DNA from: an uncultured bacterium
GTDB taxonomy: Bacteria; Cyanobacteriota; Vampirovibrionia; Gastranaerophilales; Gastranaerophilaceae
Assembly: GCA_949284155.1 (NCBI GenBank)
Contig: CASDVD010000075.1
Location: 1-33,635 of the forward strand
Reading direction: 5' to 3'
Length of the DNA: 33,635 bases
Both the position numbers and the translations under genes were made by a program. How positions within the stretch are numbered: the first letter of the stretch is position 1; the number at the start of each line of letters is the position of its first letter. Shown piece after piece: positions 16,488 to 24,092 of this stretch. Below the pieces are notes generated by a model, which did no database searches, was not told the origin of the DNA, and saw only the letters and a program-made list of their open reading frames with translations.

Positions 16488-17330
16488 TAATTTTGTTCCC
16501 GCAAGTTCCATTATGTAATCAAAATATTTGTCAGTAATTTTATCACCTTCGCTATATGCCTCAATCTCAAGCAAATTGTTTCTGTAAGCCTTATATTGCT
16601 CATCAGTGTAATCACCTGACAAATGTACATAATCCCTTTTGGCCTGAACATATTTCTGTGCTTTTTTACCTTGTTCACTGTTATAAGGAATTAAACCGTA
16701 TTCTTTAACGGCAAGTCTCTCTTTTTCTCTCAATTTCTCATATATAAGAGGAAACTCGGATTTAAAAGCAGACACACTGCCATAACCTGATTCTACTAAC
16801 GCATCAGCGCCAAGCCCCTCTGTCCTTATAATATCCATGCTCTGCACAAAATGCTTTATTTCATGCTTAATTGTATTGATAATACTCACCTTTGTACGGG
16901 ATTCAGCATTATTTATCATAATCTCATCCACCATTGCAAACCAGCTGCCCACAGTATTGCTCTCTTTAGATTCAAACTTCAACTGCGGTCTGAGTTTTGC
17001 ATATCCGGAATCGTTTATAAATTCATCAAATACAGCAATAGCAAATTCTTTTTTATTCTTTGTATTTTGAATTTTTGAAAAAGTATTTATCTCCTTTAAT
17101 GTAAACCCCTTATTCAAAAGTTTTTGTACAGCCTCGATTTCTTTTTGCGTAAGATATTTGCAATACTCCGAAGATTTTTCAGCAAGTTCTTTTTGCAGCA
17201 CATTTACTGCTTTTGATATACTTCTTTGTCCCGCTGAAAGCACAAGAACGCCTCCGAGCACACAAGCCGGTGTAATGTAATTTTTATACCTGTTTATTGT
17301 TGTATCGCTTTTTACATTTCTTACCTGCAT
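16482..17330 (-). CDS. Putative membrane-anchored zinc peptidase (HExxH) with MQVRN leader
   Basis: A 282-aa protein. The leader MQVRNVKSDTTINRYKNY is followed by one membrane segment (about 19-34). The later part carries HEIKH (H156, E157, H160), the HExxH signature of zinc metallopeptidases, inside a helix (NTIKHEIKHFVQSMD). A downstream LEIEAYSEGD (E255/E257) could provide the third zinc ligand of a gluzincin-type site. I do not recognise a named family, so substrate and activity are inferred from motifs only. No ribosome site is evident before the ATG. It overlaps the convergent gene by 6 bp and is followed by no obvious terminator. Confidence 0.65.
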   Translation of the reverse strand: MQVRNVKSDTTINRYKNYITPACVLGGVLVLSAGQRSISKAVNVLQKELAEKSSEYCKYLTQKEIEAVQKLLNKGFTLKEINTFSKIQNTKNKKEFAIAVFDEFINDSGYAKLRPQLKFESKESNTVGSWFAMVDEIMINNAESRTKVSIINTIKHEIKHFVQSMDIIRTEGLGADALVESGYGSVSAFKSEFPLIYEKLREKERLAVKEYGLIPYNSEQGKKAQKYVQAKRDYVHLSGDYTDEQYKAYRNNLLEIEAYSEGDKITDKYFDYIMELAGTKLL

Positions 17331-17361
17331 ATTTATTTAAAACATGTAATTAATTTTTTTG

Positions 17362-17664
17362 TTATTTATCACCTGTACAAAATTCTTCAGCTTCATTTTT
17401 TTGAACAGAAGGCAGGTTATTTCTATATCTGTAATATAAAAATATATCCGTGAGTAAAAACGCCATATTAAGAATATAAAGCCATATAACAAAATCAAGA
17501 CTGTACAAAATTTTATGCAATATTCCAAATACATATCCCAACAAAATTAAATAAGAAAAATAAATGCTTTTGCCCTGAACACATTTCGCTTTATATGTTT
17601 TGTAAGCTGCAACAGGCCAGCTTACCCCAAAACATACCATCATTCCGGCTTCAAATATACTCAT
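17362..17664 (-). CDS. SemiSWEET/PQ-loop-like membrane protein
   Basis: A 100-aa protein with three predicted membrane helices (about 4-21, 34-52 and 56-78). That is the three-helix bundle of SemiSWEET/PQ-loop transporters, which dimerise to move sugars. The N-terminal helix has SWPVAAYKTYKAKCVQGKS, in the position of the usual PQ-loop segment but with W-P where P-Q is normal. The third helix ends in a basic, then acidic tail. I chose the ATG at 17664, which has a strong GGAGGT 8 nt upstream; an in-frame start at 17700 would include that site. It lies upstream of, and on the same strand as, the peptidase-like gene (31 bp away). Confidence 0.7.
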   Translation of the reverse strand: MSIFEAGMMVCFGVSWPVAAYKTYKAKCVQGKSIYFSYLILLGYVFGILHKILYSLDFVIWLYILNMAFLLTDIFLYYRYRNNLPSVQKNEAEEFCTGDK

Positions 17665-17750
17665 TCTGTCTACCTCCCGCTTTATAAATAAGATTACCAC
17701 CGCACAAATATTATGTAAAATTTTATTTTTTCAGCATACGAATCTAACAA

Positions 17751-17759
17751 TGATATAAT
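17751..17759 (+). promoter_or_regulatory. Extended -10 promoter of the flavoprotein gene
   Basis: TGATATAAT, identical to the element upstream of hydG, lies 23 bp before the ATG at 17783. No -35 box is seen. Confidence 0.6.
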
Positions 17760-17782
17760 TAAAATACCGGAAGGAGAAAATT

Positions 17783-18409
17783 ATGAAAGTATTACTTTTA
17801 AACGGAAGTTCTAACCCAAAAGGCTGCACCTACACAGCTTTATGCGAAATTGCATCAGTTCTGAATCAGGAAGGAATAGAAACTGAAATATTCCAATCAG
17901 GAAACAAACCAATAAGAGATTGTATCGGCTGCGGTGCCTGTAAAAAAACCGAGAATTCTTGTGTCTTTGACGATGATTTAGTCAACAGCTTTATTGCAAA
18001 AGCAAAAGAAGCCGACGGGTTTATCTTCGGCTCTCCGGTCTATTATGCCCATCCGTCGGGAAGAATTCTTTCAATTCTGGACAGGGCATTTTTTGCAGGA
18101 AAAAAGAATTTTGAATTTAAACCCGCAGCTGCAATCGTATCCGCAAGACGTGCCGGCACCACTGCCTCTATAGACGCAATAACAAAACATCTCACAATCA
18201 ACAACATGCCCGTTGTTTCATCAAACTACTGGAATATGGTGCACGGAAACACTCCTGAAGAAGTAAAACAAGACAAAGAAGGTCTTCAAATATTGAGAAT
18301 TCTCGGCAAAAATATGGCATGGCTTTTAAAATCAATAGAAGCAGGTAAACACGCCGGTATCCAAATCCCTCAAAATGAAGAAAAAATTTGGACAAATTTT
18401 ATAAGATAA
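17783..18409 (+). CDS. Flavodoxin-family NAD(P)H reductase, iron-sulfur-flavoprotein-like
   Basis: A 208-aa flavodoxin-like-fold protein. The FMN phosphate-binding loop is LNGSSNPKGCTYTAL (7-20), and FGSPVYYAHPSGRILSILDR follows in the usual flavin-contact position. A compact cysteine group C47, C50, C53 and C60 (CIGCGACKK and later C) matches the CX2CX2CX4-7C motif of iron-sulfur flavoproteins (Isf). A [4Fe-4S] cluster is therefore plausible, although many flavodoxin-family reductases keep such cysteines without proof of a cluster. A strong GGAAGGAG precedes the ATG. It is monocistronic, with its own promoter and terminator. Confidence 0.88.
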   Translation: MKVLLLNGSSNPKGCTYTALCEIASVLNQEGIETEIFQSGNKPIRDCIGCGACKKTENSCVFDDDLVNSFIAKAKEADGFIFGSPVYYAHPSGRILSILDRAFFAGKKNFEFKPAAAIVSARRAGTTASIDAITKHLTINNMPVVSSNYWNMVHGNTPEEVKQDKEGLQILRILGKNMAWLLKSIEAGKHAGIQIPQNEEKIWTNFIR

Positions 18410-18423
18410 ATGTAAAATACCTG

Positions 18424-18460
18424 AAAATAACTCTAAAATATTATTTTAGAGTTATTTTTT
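18424..18460. terminator. Strong bidirectional terminator
   Basis: A perfect 16-bp inverted repeat (18424-18439 with 18443-18458) has a 3-nt loop and ends in a run of Ts. The opposite strand has an equivalent run, so it can serve both the flavoprotein gene and the convergent ATPase gene. Confidence 0.9.
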
Positions 18461-18478
18461 CAGGAAAGTATATTTCGT

Positions 18479-20332
18479 CTATTTAAATTTTACGCTCAAA
18501 GTCCTCAGTGAATTTAATATAGCAATCACTGACACTCCGACATCGGCAAAAACAGCACCCCACATCGTAATCAGTCCAAACGCTCCCAATAACAAGAACA
18601 ATACTTTTATTCCAATAGCAAAAACAATATTTTCTTTAACTATAAATAAAGTTTTTCTCGCAATTCTGACAGCCAGACTTATTTTTGAAGGATTGTCATC
18701 CATAATTACAACATCCGCAGCCTCTATAGCCGCATCAGACCCGAGAGCGCCCATGGCTATACCGGCATCCGCCCTCATTAAAACAGGCGCATCATTAATT
18801 CCGTCTCCGGCAAATAAAACACTTTTTCCGGACTGCTTATTATTGATAAATTCCTCAAGTTTTTCCACTTTTTGTGCCGGCAAAAGCTGAGAATGTACCT
18901 CATCAATATCAAGTTTTTCAGCAGCATCCCGGGCCGCAGATTCAGTGTCGCCTGTTAACATTACAACCTTTGATTTCAGCTTTTTCAACTCACTTACAGT
19001 CTTGCGGGAATCATCTTTTATTTCATCGGAAATTATTATATAACCTGCATAAACACCGTCAATAGCTGTATAAACAACACTTCCCGCTTTTTCTATAATT
19101 TCAAATGAAATTCCGTTTTCTTTCATCAATTTTTCATTACCGGCAAGCACCTCTTTCCCTTCCACGACGGAACGCACACCGCAACCGGCAATCTCTTTTA
19201 CATCATTAACATTCTCCGGCACAGATTCTATGCCGTAAGCCTTTTTTAATGAATGGGCAATAGGATGTGAAGAAAAAGATTCGGCTATTGCTGTATATTT
19301 TAAGAGTTCATACCCGCTAAACGGTTCCACCGGCTCAATACGTGTTACATTAAAAACACCTTTTGTTAATGTACCGGTCTTATCAAAAATAACATATTGA
19401 GGATTAGCCAAAACCTCCAGATAATTGCTTCCTTTGATTAAAATACCGGCCTTTGAAGCACCGCCGATACCGCCAAAAAATCCAAGCGGAACAGATATTA
19501 CCAGCGCACAAGGACAAGAAATTACCAAAAATGTCAATGCCCGCCTCAACCATTCAGAAAATTCAGCCCCCTGAATTAGCAGCGGCGGCAATATCACAAG
19601 CAGCAAGGCTGATATAACAACAACCGGCGTATAATATCTTGCAAACCGTGTTATAAATTTTTCAGTCTTAGCCTTCTTGCTGCCGGCATTTTCAACGAGC
19701 GCCAAAATCTTTGACACGGTAGATTCAGAATAAGGTTTAGTAACTTTGATTTTTAAAACACCGTTGAGATTTATAGTTCCGCTCAACACTGAAGAACCGC
19801 TCCTCACATCCTCAGGAACAGATTCACCTGTCAATGCGGCACTGTCAACAAGAGCATTTCCCTCCAACACCACACCGTCCAGAGGGATTTTTTCTCCCGG
19901 CATAACAGTAATAACATCACCTGCATTCACCTGTGCAGGATTTACTTTTATTATATTCCCGTCTTTCTCTATATTTGCGTAGTCCGGTCTTATATCCATC
20001 AAACCGATTATTGAACGACGGGATTTTTCAACCGCATAAGACTGAAACAATTCGCCAACCTGAAACAATATCATCACCATAACAGCTTCAGGATATTCGT
20101 TTATTGCAAAAGCTCCTATTGTAGCTATACTCATCAAAAAATTTTCATCAAAAATTTCTCCTTTTAATATATTTTTGAAAGCAGCTTTGACAACCTCAGC
20201 TCCGGCTATAAAATATGCAATGAAAAAGACCGCAAATCTCAAGACACCCTGAGGCTGAAATAATACCGCCAGAAAAAATACTGCTGCTGCTGCAATAATT
20301 CTCGTCAGAGTCTCTTTTTGTTCTTCATTCAT
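18479..20332 (-). CDS. Heavy-metal P-type ATPase, Zn/Cd/Pb type (ZntA/CadA-like)
   Basis: A P1B-type efflux ATPase that pumps soft divalent metals out of the cytoplasm. The 617-aa form starts directly with membrane helices and has no N-terminal metal-binding (HMA) domain. Key motifs are TGES (168-171), the metal-site CPC (273-275 in SCPCALVISVP), DKTGT with the phosphorylated D317, SHP (H356, P357) and GDGINDAP (from 509). In the last helices, K576 (GIKVLFLLLG) and D597 (VFADVG) are the residues of the Zn/Cd/Pb subgroup. I chose the ATG at 20332, with GGAGG 8 nt upstream. It is divergent from an ArsR/SmtB regulator and has an operator 18 bp upstream of its start. Confidence 0.95.
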   Translation of the reverse strand: MNEEQKETLTRIIAAAAVFFLAVLFQPQGVLRFAVFFIAYFIAGAEVVKAAFKNILKGEIFDENFLMSIATIGAFAINEYPEAVMVMILFQVGELFQSYAVEKSRRSIIGLMDIRPDYANIEKDGNIIKVNPAQVNAGDVITVMPGEKIPLDGVVLEGNALVDSAALTGESVPEDVRSGSSVLSGTINLNGVLKIKVTKPYSESTVSKILALVENAGSKKAKTEKFITRFARYYTPVVVISALLLVILPPLLIQGAEFSEWLRRALTFLVISCPCALVISVPLGFFGGIGGASKAGILIKGSNYLEVLANPQYVIFDKTGTLTKGVFNVTRIEPVEPFSGYELLKYTAIAESFSSHPIAHSLKKAYGIESVPENVNDVKEIAGCGVRSVVEGKEVLAGNEKLMKENGISFEIIEKAGSVVYTAIDGVYAGYIIISDEIKDDSRKTVSELKKLKSKVVMLTGDTESAARDAAEKLDIDEVHSQLLPAQKVEKLEEFINNKQSGKSVLFAGDGINDAPVLMRADAGIAMGALGSDAAIEAADVVIMDDNPSKISLAVRIARKTLFIVKENIVFAIGIKVLFLLLGAFGLITMWGAVFADVGVSVIAILNSLRTLSVKFK

Positions 20333-20349
20333 GTTATGCCTCCTTACGA

Positions 20350-20365
20350 TTGAACAGTTGCTCAA
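20350..20365. promoter_or_regulatory. ArsR/SmtB operator, site 1
   Basis: TTGAACA-GT-TGCTCAA is a near-perfect inverted repeat (6 of 7 pairs). It strongly resembles the TGAACA-N2-TATTCA core of the known smtA operator. Its centre is 33 bp (three helical turns) from site 2, and it lies between the ATPase -10 box and start codon, where a bound repressor would also block elongation. Confidence 0.75.
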
Positions 20366-20375
20366 CTATATTATT

Positions 20376-20405
20376 ATAATAATTGAATAACTATTCAAAT
20401 GTCAA
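20376..20405 (-). promoter_or_regulatory. ATPase promoter with operator site 2 in the spacer
   Basis: On the minus strand a perfect -35 TTGACA (20400-20405) and TATTAT (20376-20381) are 18 bp apart. The spacer is filled by the perfect 7-2-7 inverted repeat TTGAATA-N2-TATTCAA (20383-20398), leaving one base on each side. A repressor bound there would cover both boxes. An alternative -10 TATAAT lies at 20373-20378, with 21-bp spacing. Confidence 0.8.
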
Positions 20406-20433
20406 GTCCGTTTTAATAATCATTTACAACAAA

Positions 20434-20463
20434 TTGACAATTGAACAACTCTACAACTATACT
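20434..20463 (+). promoter_or_regulatory. Repressor promoter with operator site 3 in the spacer
   Basis: A perfect -35 TTGACA (20434-20439) and -10 TATACT (20458-20463) are 18 bp apart. The spacer holds TTGAACA-AC-TCTACAA (20441-20456), matching TTGAACA-N2-TGTTCAA at 12 of 14 positions, with one base on each side. The layout mirrors the ATPase promoter and implies autorepression. Confidence 0.75.
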
Positions 20464-20515
20464 AAACTAGAAACATTAAAGCAAATTTAGTATAGTTTCT
20501 TAAAGCTATACTAAA
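20457..20515. repeat. Three copies of the 10-mer CTATACTAAA / TTTAGTATAG
   Basis: Copies are at 20457-20466 (CTATACTAAA, covering the -10 box), 20486-20495 (inverted) and 20506-20515 (direct). Copies 2 and 3 form a perfect 10-bp hairpin with a 10-nt loop in the 5' leader of the repressor mRNA. Copies 1 and 2 could form an alternative inverted pair with a 19-nt gap. Confidence 0.8.
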
Positions 20516-20549
20516 TAATTTTAAACGAATTTCCGTAAAGGATTTTAAT

Positions 20550-20900
20550 ATGACAACAAAACAAACAGACTGCGAAGCAGCAAACCAAAAACTGGTAGAT
20601 AAAATACGCCCCAAAATGCCGCATATGAAGCTTTTGTATGAATTATCGGATTTTTTTAAAGTAATGGGCGACAGCACAAGAATACAACTGCTATGGGCGC
20701 TTGAAGAAAGTGAAATGTGCGTTAGCGATTTAGCAGTACTTTTGAATATGACTAAATCAGCAGTCTCTCATCAGCTTAAAGTACTCAGAACAGCCAAACT
20801 TGTACGGGCTCAAAAAAAAGGCAAAAATGTATACTACGCTCTTGACGATGAACATGTGAAAATAATTCTTGAAAAAGCACTTGAGCATGTCAGTGAGTAG
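20550..20900 (+). CDS. ArsR/SmtB-family metal-sensing repressor (zinc-type, alpha5 site)
   Basis: A 116-aa winged-helix repressor. The recognition helix is in LAVLLNMTKSAVSHQLKVLR (61-80), and RAQKKGKNVYYALDD forms the wing. The C-terminal helix contains D100-x-H102-x10-H113-x2-E116, the alpha5 zinc-site pattern of SmtB, CzrA and ZiaR. A cysteine in EMCVSD (C57) sits where alpha3 cadmium/arsenic ligands occur in relatives, but the full CxC is absent. Zn(II) binding should release DNA and induce the divergent ATPase. AAAGGA lies 8 nt before the ATG. The tail ends 14 bp from the convergent 691-aa gene. Confidence 0.95.
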   Translation: MTTKQTDCEAANQKLVDKIRPKMPHMKLLYELSDFFKVMGDSTRIQLLWALEESEMCVSDLAVLLNMTKSAVSHQLKVLRTAKLVRAQKKGKNVYYALDDEHVKIILEKALEHVSE

Positions 20901-20914
20901 GGCTCAATACAGAA

Positions 20915-22990
20915 TTATAAATTAATTTTTACACCTACCATAACACTTGAATTATTTCTGGTTTTGTTTAGTGCGTCTGATTCTTTTGTATATCCCACAG
21001 AAAGTGCGGTCTTTTCATTCAATTTTGCACCTACAGATACAGAAAACTTTTTATTATTTTCAGTAAGTTGATTAAAGCCTCCGACAGAAAGATTCTGACG
21101 GACTATTGATACATTGGAGTTTCCAAAAATAGTCACATCTGTGCCGGCTGGTCTATATTCAGCAGCAACGCCTCCTGATATTCCACTATCTTTTGCAGGC
21201 TGAGTAATCACTGCATGTGCATTTACCCCGGCCATTATTTCAAAATTATCAGATAAATCATATTTTACAGAAGATGCGGCATTAAGTTTAATACCCGGTT
21301 GGATTTTTGGCTTTTGTTCACCGCTTGTCAACCCTAAGTCCGCAACTAATCCGGTATTTATAATATTATTCAATGTAAACTTTCCAACAGTATTATTCAT
21401 TCCAATACCATCTTCAAGTACAAGTCTTGCATCACCAAAAATACCACCGGCATCATGAATGTCATCTGTTTTAGCTGCGATAGAAAAACCACCCTCCAAC
21501 GTAGCTTTTCCTATATTAGTAATTTCAGTTTTATCTGTTTGAATAAGATTTGTTTTCTTTCCCAAAGCTCCTTTAAAAAAAGCTGACACATATTTTTGAT
21601 TAAGTTCAGTCATTTTTAGAGGTAATTTGACCTTGCCTTTAGTTTCTACTTCTACATATTTTCTGCCTGCCAAATCTTCCGGTCTTGGTACGTATTCTAT
21701 TCCCAAAAAAGTCTTATATAAATCTTTCATTCTTTCTATTTCATCAGGAGTCATTCCTTCTTGGATATGGTAATTTTCGGGATTTTTCATACCTTGAGCA
21801 AACTGCTCGTCAACTTCTTTTTGAATTTGTTGTTTTGTCTGCTCATTATAGGAAGCAACTAACCCTCTTGCTGTACCTTCTGTATATGAGACAATACCTT
21901 TTGTTTCAAAAAACACCTCAGAGTCATCATTTTTCTTATTTATGCCCTTATACTCCGATTTTAATCCAATACTTTGGGAATTATGAAATATTGAAGATTC
22001 ATTTGTATTCTTGTATTGCAAAGAAAGAGCAGCTTCTCTGGGATTCATTTCTTCATTTTTAACTATTTGCACACCAGCATCAGCCGTAACATTCCCAACC
22101 GATGAAATTTCAACCGAGCCGTTTATAGATGACTTTTTATTAATATCAAAATCAAAAGGAGTTTCACTATTATAATCACGTTTATCCATTTCATTCCCGA
22201 AAGCAGCTTCATCTTTCATCGCAAATTCCTGATAAGAATGATTTTCATCTATAATTGTTATATAGCCGCAGCTTTCGAGTTTGCCGCTTTTATAGACTTC
22301 CCTGATTGCATCTTTAATATTTGCGGCATCTATAACAGTAGCTTCAGAATAGTTATTAAATACATATTTTCCATCACTGCGTTGATATAAAAGAGTTGTA
22401 TGATTGCTGCCATCATTAGTACCACAGAGCAAAACAGCATTAATGCCACAATCATTAAGAGTTTTCATCAAAAATTCATGAATAGTTGTGCAAATCAAAC
22501 CGCTTAACTCTTCACCGGTTTCTGTATTTAAAATTTTATCAAGCACTTCAGTTTGAGAAGCCCCTATGTCTTTATGAGTTACTTCACTGTCATAAGAATC
22601 TTGAAGGTCGCCTAATATTGAAGATACGGTATTTTGTAGAAGCTCCTGATTATCTTTATTATTTAGAATATATGACTTTAAATATTCATAGCAATTTTCA
22701 GAATTATGTCCTTGATTTTTATAGTTCTTTAATTGGCTTACAGTAAGATTTTCAGGCTTAGCGTCTTTACGCCATTCAAGCTCTTCATTATTATCTAAAT
22801 AACGACGTTTTACTACGGAATAGTCATAAGTCGTATTACCAGGTTTATATTCTCCGTTTTTTATTAATGATTCATTTTTGAAAATCAAATCAGCATTCAC
22901 GTCAAAATGAATACTGTCTTTTTGAATATCCGTTGGCATTTCAGAATCGACATGTGCATCGCTGCCAATCTTTTTACTTTTATTTTCCAT
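20915..22990 (-). CDS. Large protein with transglutaminase/papain-like Cys-His-Asn part and beta-rich tail, 691 aa
   Basis: Not recognised as a named family. The N-terminal third (about 140-240) contains CTTIHEFLMKTLNDCGINA (C167), then DGSNHTTLLYQ (H197) and DGKYVFNNYSEA (N212/N213). This Cys...His...Asn order and spacing resemble transglutaminase-like or papain-fold cysteine enzymes. The second half is rich in alternating polar/hydrophobic strands (GGFSIAAKTDD, FSVSVGAKLNEKTALSVGY) and ends VMVGVKINL, like outer-membrane or adhesin beta structures. There is no signal peptide, so any export route is unclear. No strong ribosome site precedes the ATG. It is convergent with the ArsR gene. Confidence 0.7.
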   Translation of the reverse strand: MENKSKKIGSDAHVDSEMPTDIQKDSIHFDVNADLIFKNESLIKNGEYKPGNTTYDYSVVKRRYLDNNEELEWRKDAKPENLTVSQLKNYKNQGHNSENCYEYLKSYILNNKDNQELLQNTVSSILGDLQDSYDSEVTHKDIGASQTEVLDKILNTETGEELSGLICTTIHEFLMKTLNDCGINAVLLCGTNDGSNHTTLLYQRSDGKYVFNNYSEATVIDAANIKDAIREVYKSGKLESCGYITIIDENHSYQEFAMKDEAAFGNEMDKRDYNSETPFDFDINKKSSINGSVEISSVGNVTADAGVQIVKNEEMNPREAALSLQYKNTNESSIFHNSQSIGLKSEYKGINKKNDDSEVFFETKGIVSYTEGTARGLVASYNEQTKQQIQKEVDEQFAQGMKNPENYHIQEGMTPDEIERMKDLYKTFLGIEYVPRPEDLAGRKYVEVETKGKVKLPLKMTELNQKYVSAFFKGALGKKTNLIQTDKTEITNIGKATLEGGFSIAAKTDDIHDAGGIFGDARLVLEDGIGMNNTVGKFTLNNIINTGLVADLGLTSGEQKPKIQPGIKLNAASSVKYDLSDNFEIMAGVNAHAVITQPAKDSGISGGVAAEYRPAGTDVTIFGNSNVSIVRQNLSVGGFNQLTENNKKFSVSVGAKLNEKTALSVGYTKESDALNKTRNNSSVMVGVKINL

Positions 22991-23093
22991 TATAATTACT
23001 CAATAATATCCCTTATGTTTATAAAGTATTTTTTGCACAAAAAATTGCTTAAAATTGTAAATAAGTTGAATTTTTATTAAGTAATGCAGGTAA

Positions 23094-23990
23094 TTATTTA
23101 AGCTGTCTTTTTAAATCACTTCTGACTTCTGATAAAGGGCCGCTATTCGGGTCTTTCAAATTGTCAAAATACTTTTTGACATAAACAACTGGAAATTTAG
23201 GAATCCACCCCAATTTCATGAAGATAGAAACAGTTTCAGCACCCTGAGAAAGCATCAATTCATCAATAGTTTCTTCATATGCCGGAGAAATAGATGAAAG
23301 AAGTTTCAATGAATAATCAGCAAGAGTCAAAACCGAATAACCGGAAAGCACTCCCGTATTTTCAACAAGATGAGTGACCTTAAAATCTTTGTCATTGATT
23401 TTGACTTTTTGAACACCCTCAGGCAAAACGATATCAGATGATGTCATTCTCTCAATCTCGTACCATTCACCTTCATATTTAAGTCTTAACTTATGCGGGT
23501 TAGGCATATAAATATCGTCAAAATCATTATTTAAGAGTTTATTTCCTTCATAGTCAACAATACCGTATTTATAATTTTTACAAACTAAGAACATTTTTCC
23601 GAAAAGAGGATCAATTGAAGAATACTCGGGCGGGATTATTGCGCTGCCGGTTTCATCATACAAACCATAATCTCTTTCATTGCCGAGTTTTGCATATTTG
23701 CCGAAAACTCTTTCCGCATGTCTGTATTTTGGCTTGACAAGATATTTACCGCTGCTGTCTATAATACCAAAACGGTTCTTTTTCTGAGCAATCCAGGAAT
23801 TATCCCCGAGAGGTATGAGTTTCTTATACTCAGGTTTTACAATAATACTATTATTTTTATCTTTTAATCCAAAAAGGCCGTCCTCACTATAAGTCTGTAC
23901 ATCAAAATAGCTGACTGCTCCGGTTTGAGTGCAGTACACTGGACTTCCCAGTAAAACTAATAAACCCAATAAAACAATAATTCTTCTCAT
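23094..23990 (-). CDS. WG-repeat protein, secreted, 298 aa
   Basis: A signal peptide (MRRIIVLLGLLVLLGSPVYC) is followed by about four WG (KWG) repeats: GLFGLKDKNNSIIVKPEY, RFGIIDSSGKYLVKPKY, DYGLYDETGSAIIPPEY and KYGIVDYEGNKLLNNDF (residues about 35-165). The C-terminal half is a separate domain with no recognised function. WG repeats form beta-structures found in envelope-associated or secreted proteins; the ligand is unknown. The C in the signal peptide lacks a proper lipobox. I chose the ATG at 23990; a GTG at 24008 is also in frame. It is divergent from fliP, with 102 bp between the starts. Confidence 0.8.
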   Translation of the reverse strand: MRRIIVLLGLLVLLGSPVYCTQTGAVSYFDVQTYSEDGLFGLKDKNNSIIVKPEYKKLIPLGDNSWIAQKKNRFGIIDSSGKYLVKPKYRHAERVFGKYAKLGNERDYGLYDETGSAIIPPEYSSIDPLFGKMFLVCKNYKYGIVDYEGNKLLNNDFDDIYMPNPHKLRLKYEGEWYEIERMTSSDIVLPEGVQKVKINDKDFKVTHLVENTGVLSGYSVLTLADYSLKLLSSISPAYEETIDELMLSQGAETVSIFMKLGWIPKFPVVYVKKYFDNLKDPNSGPLSEVRSDLKRQLK

Positions 23991-24034
23991 ACTCTGATGA
24001 TACCACAAAGTATAAGAAAAGTTAACGAAATGGC

Positions 24035-24054
24035 ACTCTAATGTGACATAGAGT
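24035..24054. repeat. Inverted repeat in the WG-repeat gene/fliP divergent region
   Basis: A perfect 6-bp inverted repeat ACTCTA/TAGAGT has an 8-nt spacer (ATGTGACA), centred about 48 bp before the fliP start. It could be a regulator site for fliPQR-flhB, but no regulator can be assigned from the sequence. Confidence 0.4.
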
Positions 24055-24092
24055 AAAATAAAAAATAAGTATCGTTTAATTATAGGAAAAAA

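Noticed and set aside
23931-23990. Lipoprotein signal in the WG-repeat protein
   Set aside because: A cysteine follows the hydrophobic core, but SPVYC does not fit the lipobox pattern, so an ordinary signal peptide is more likely.
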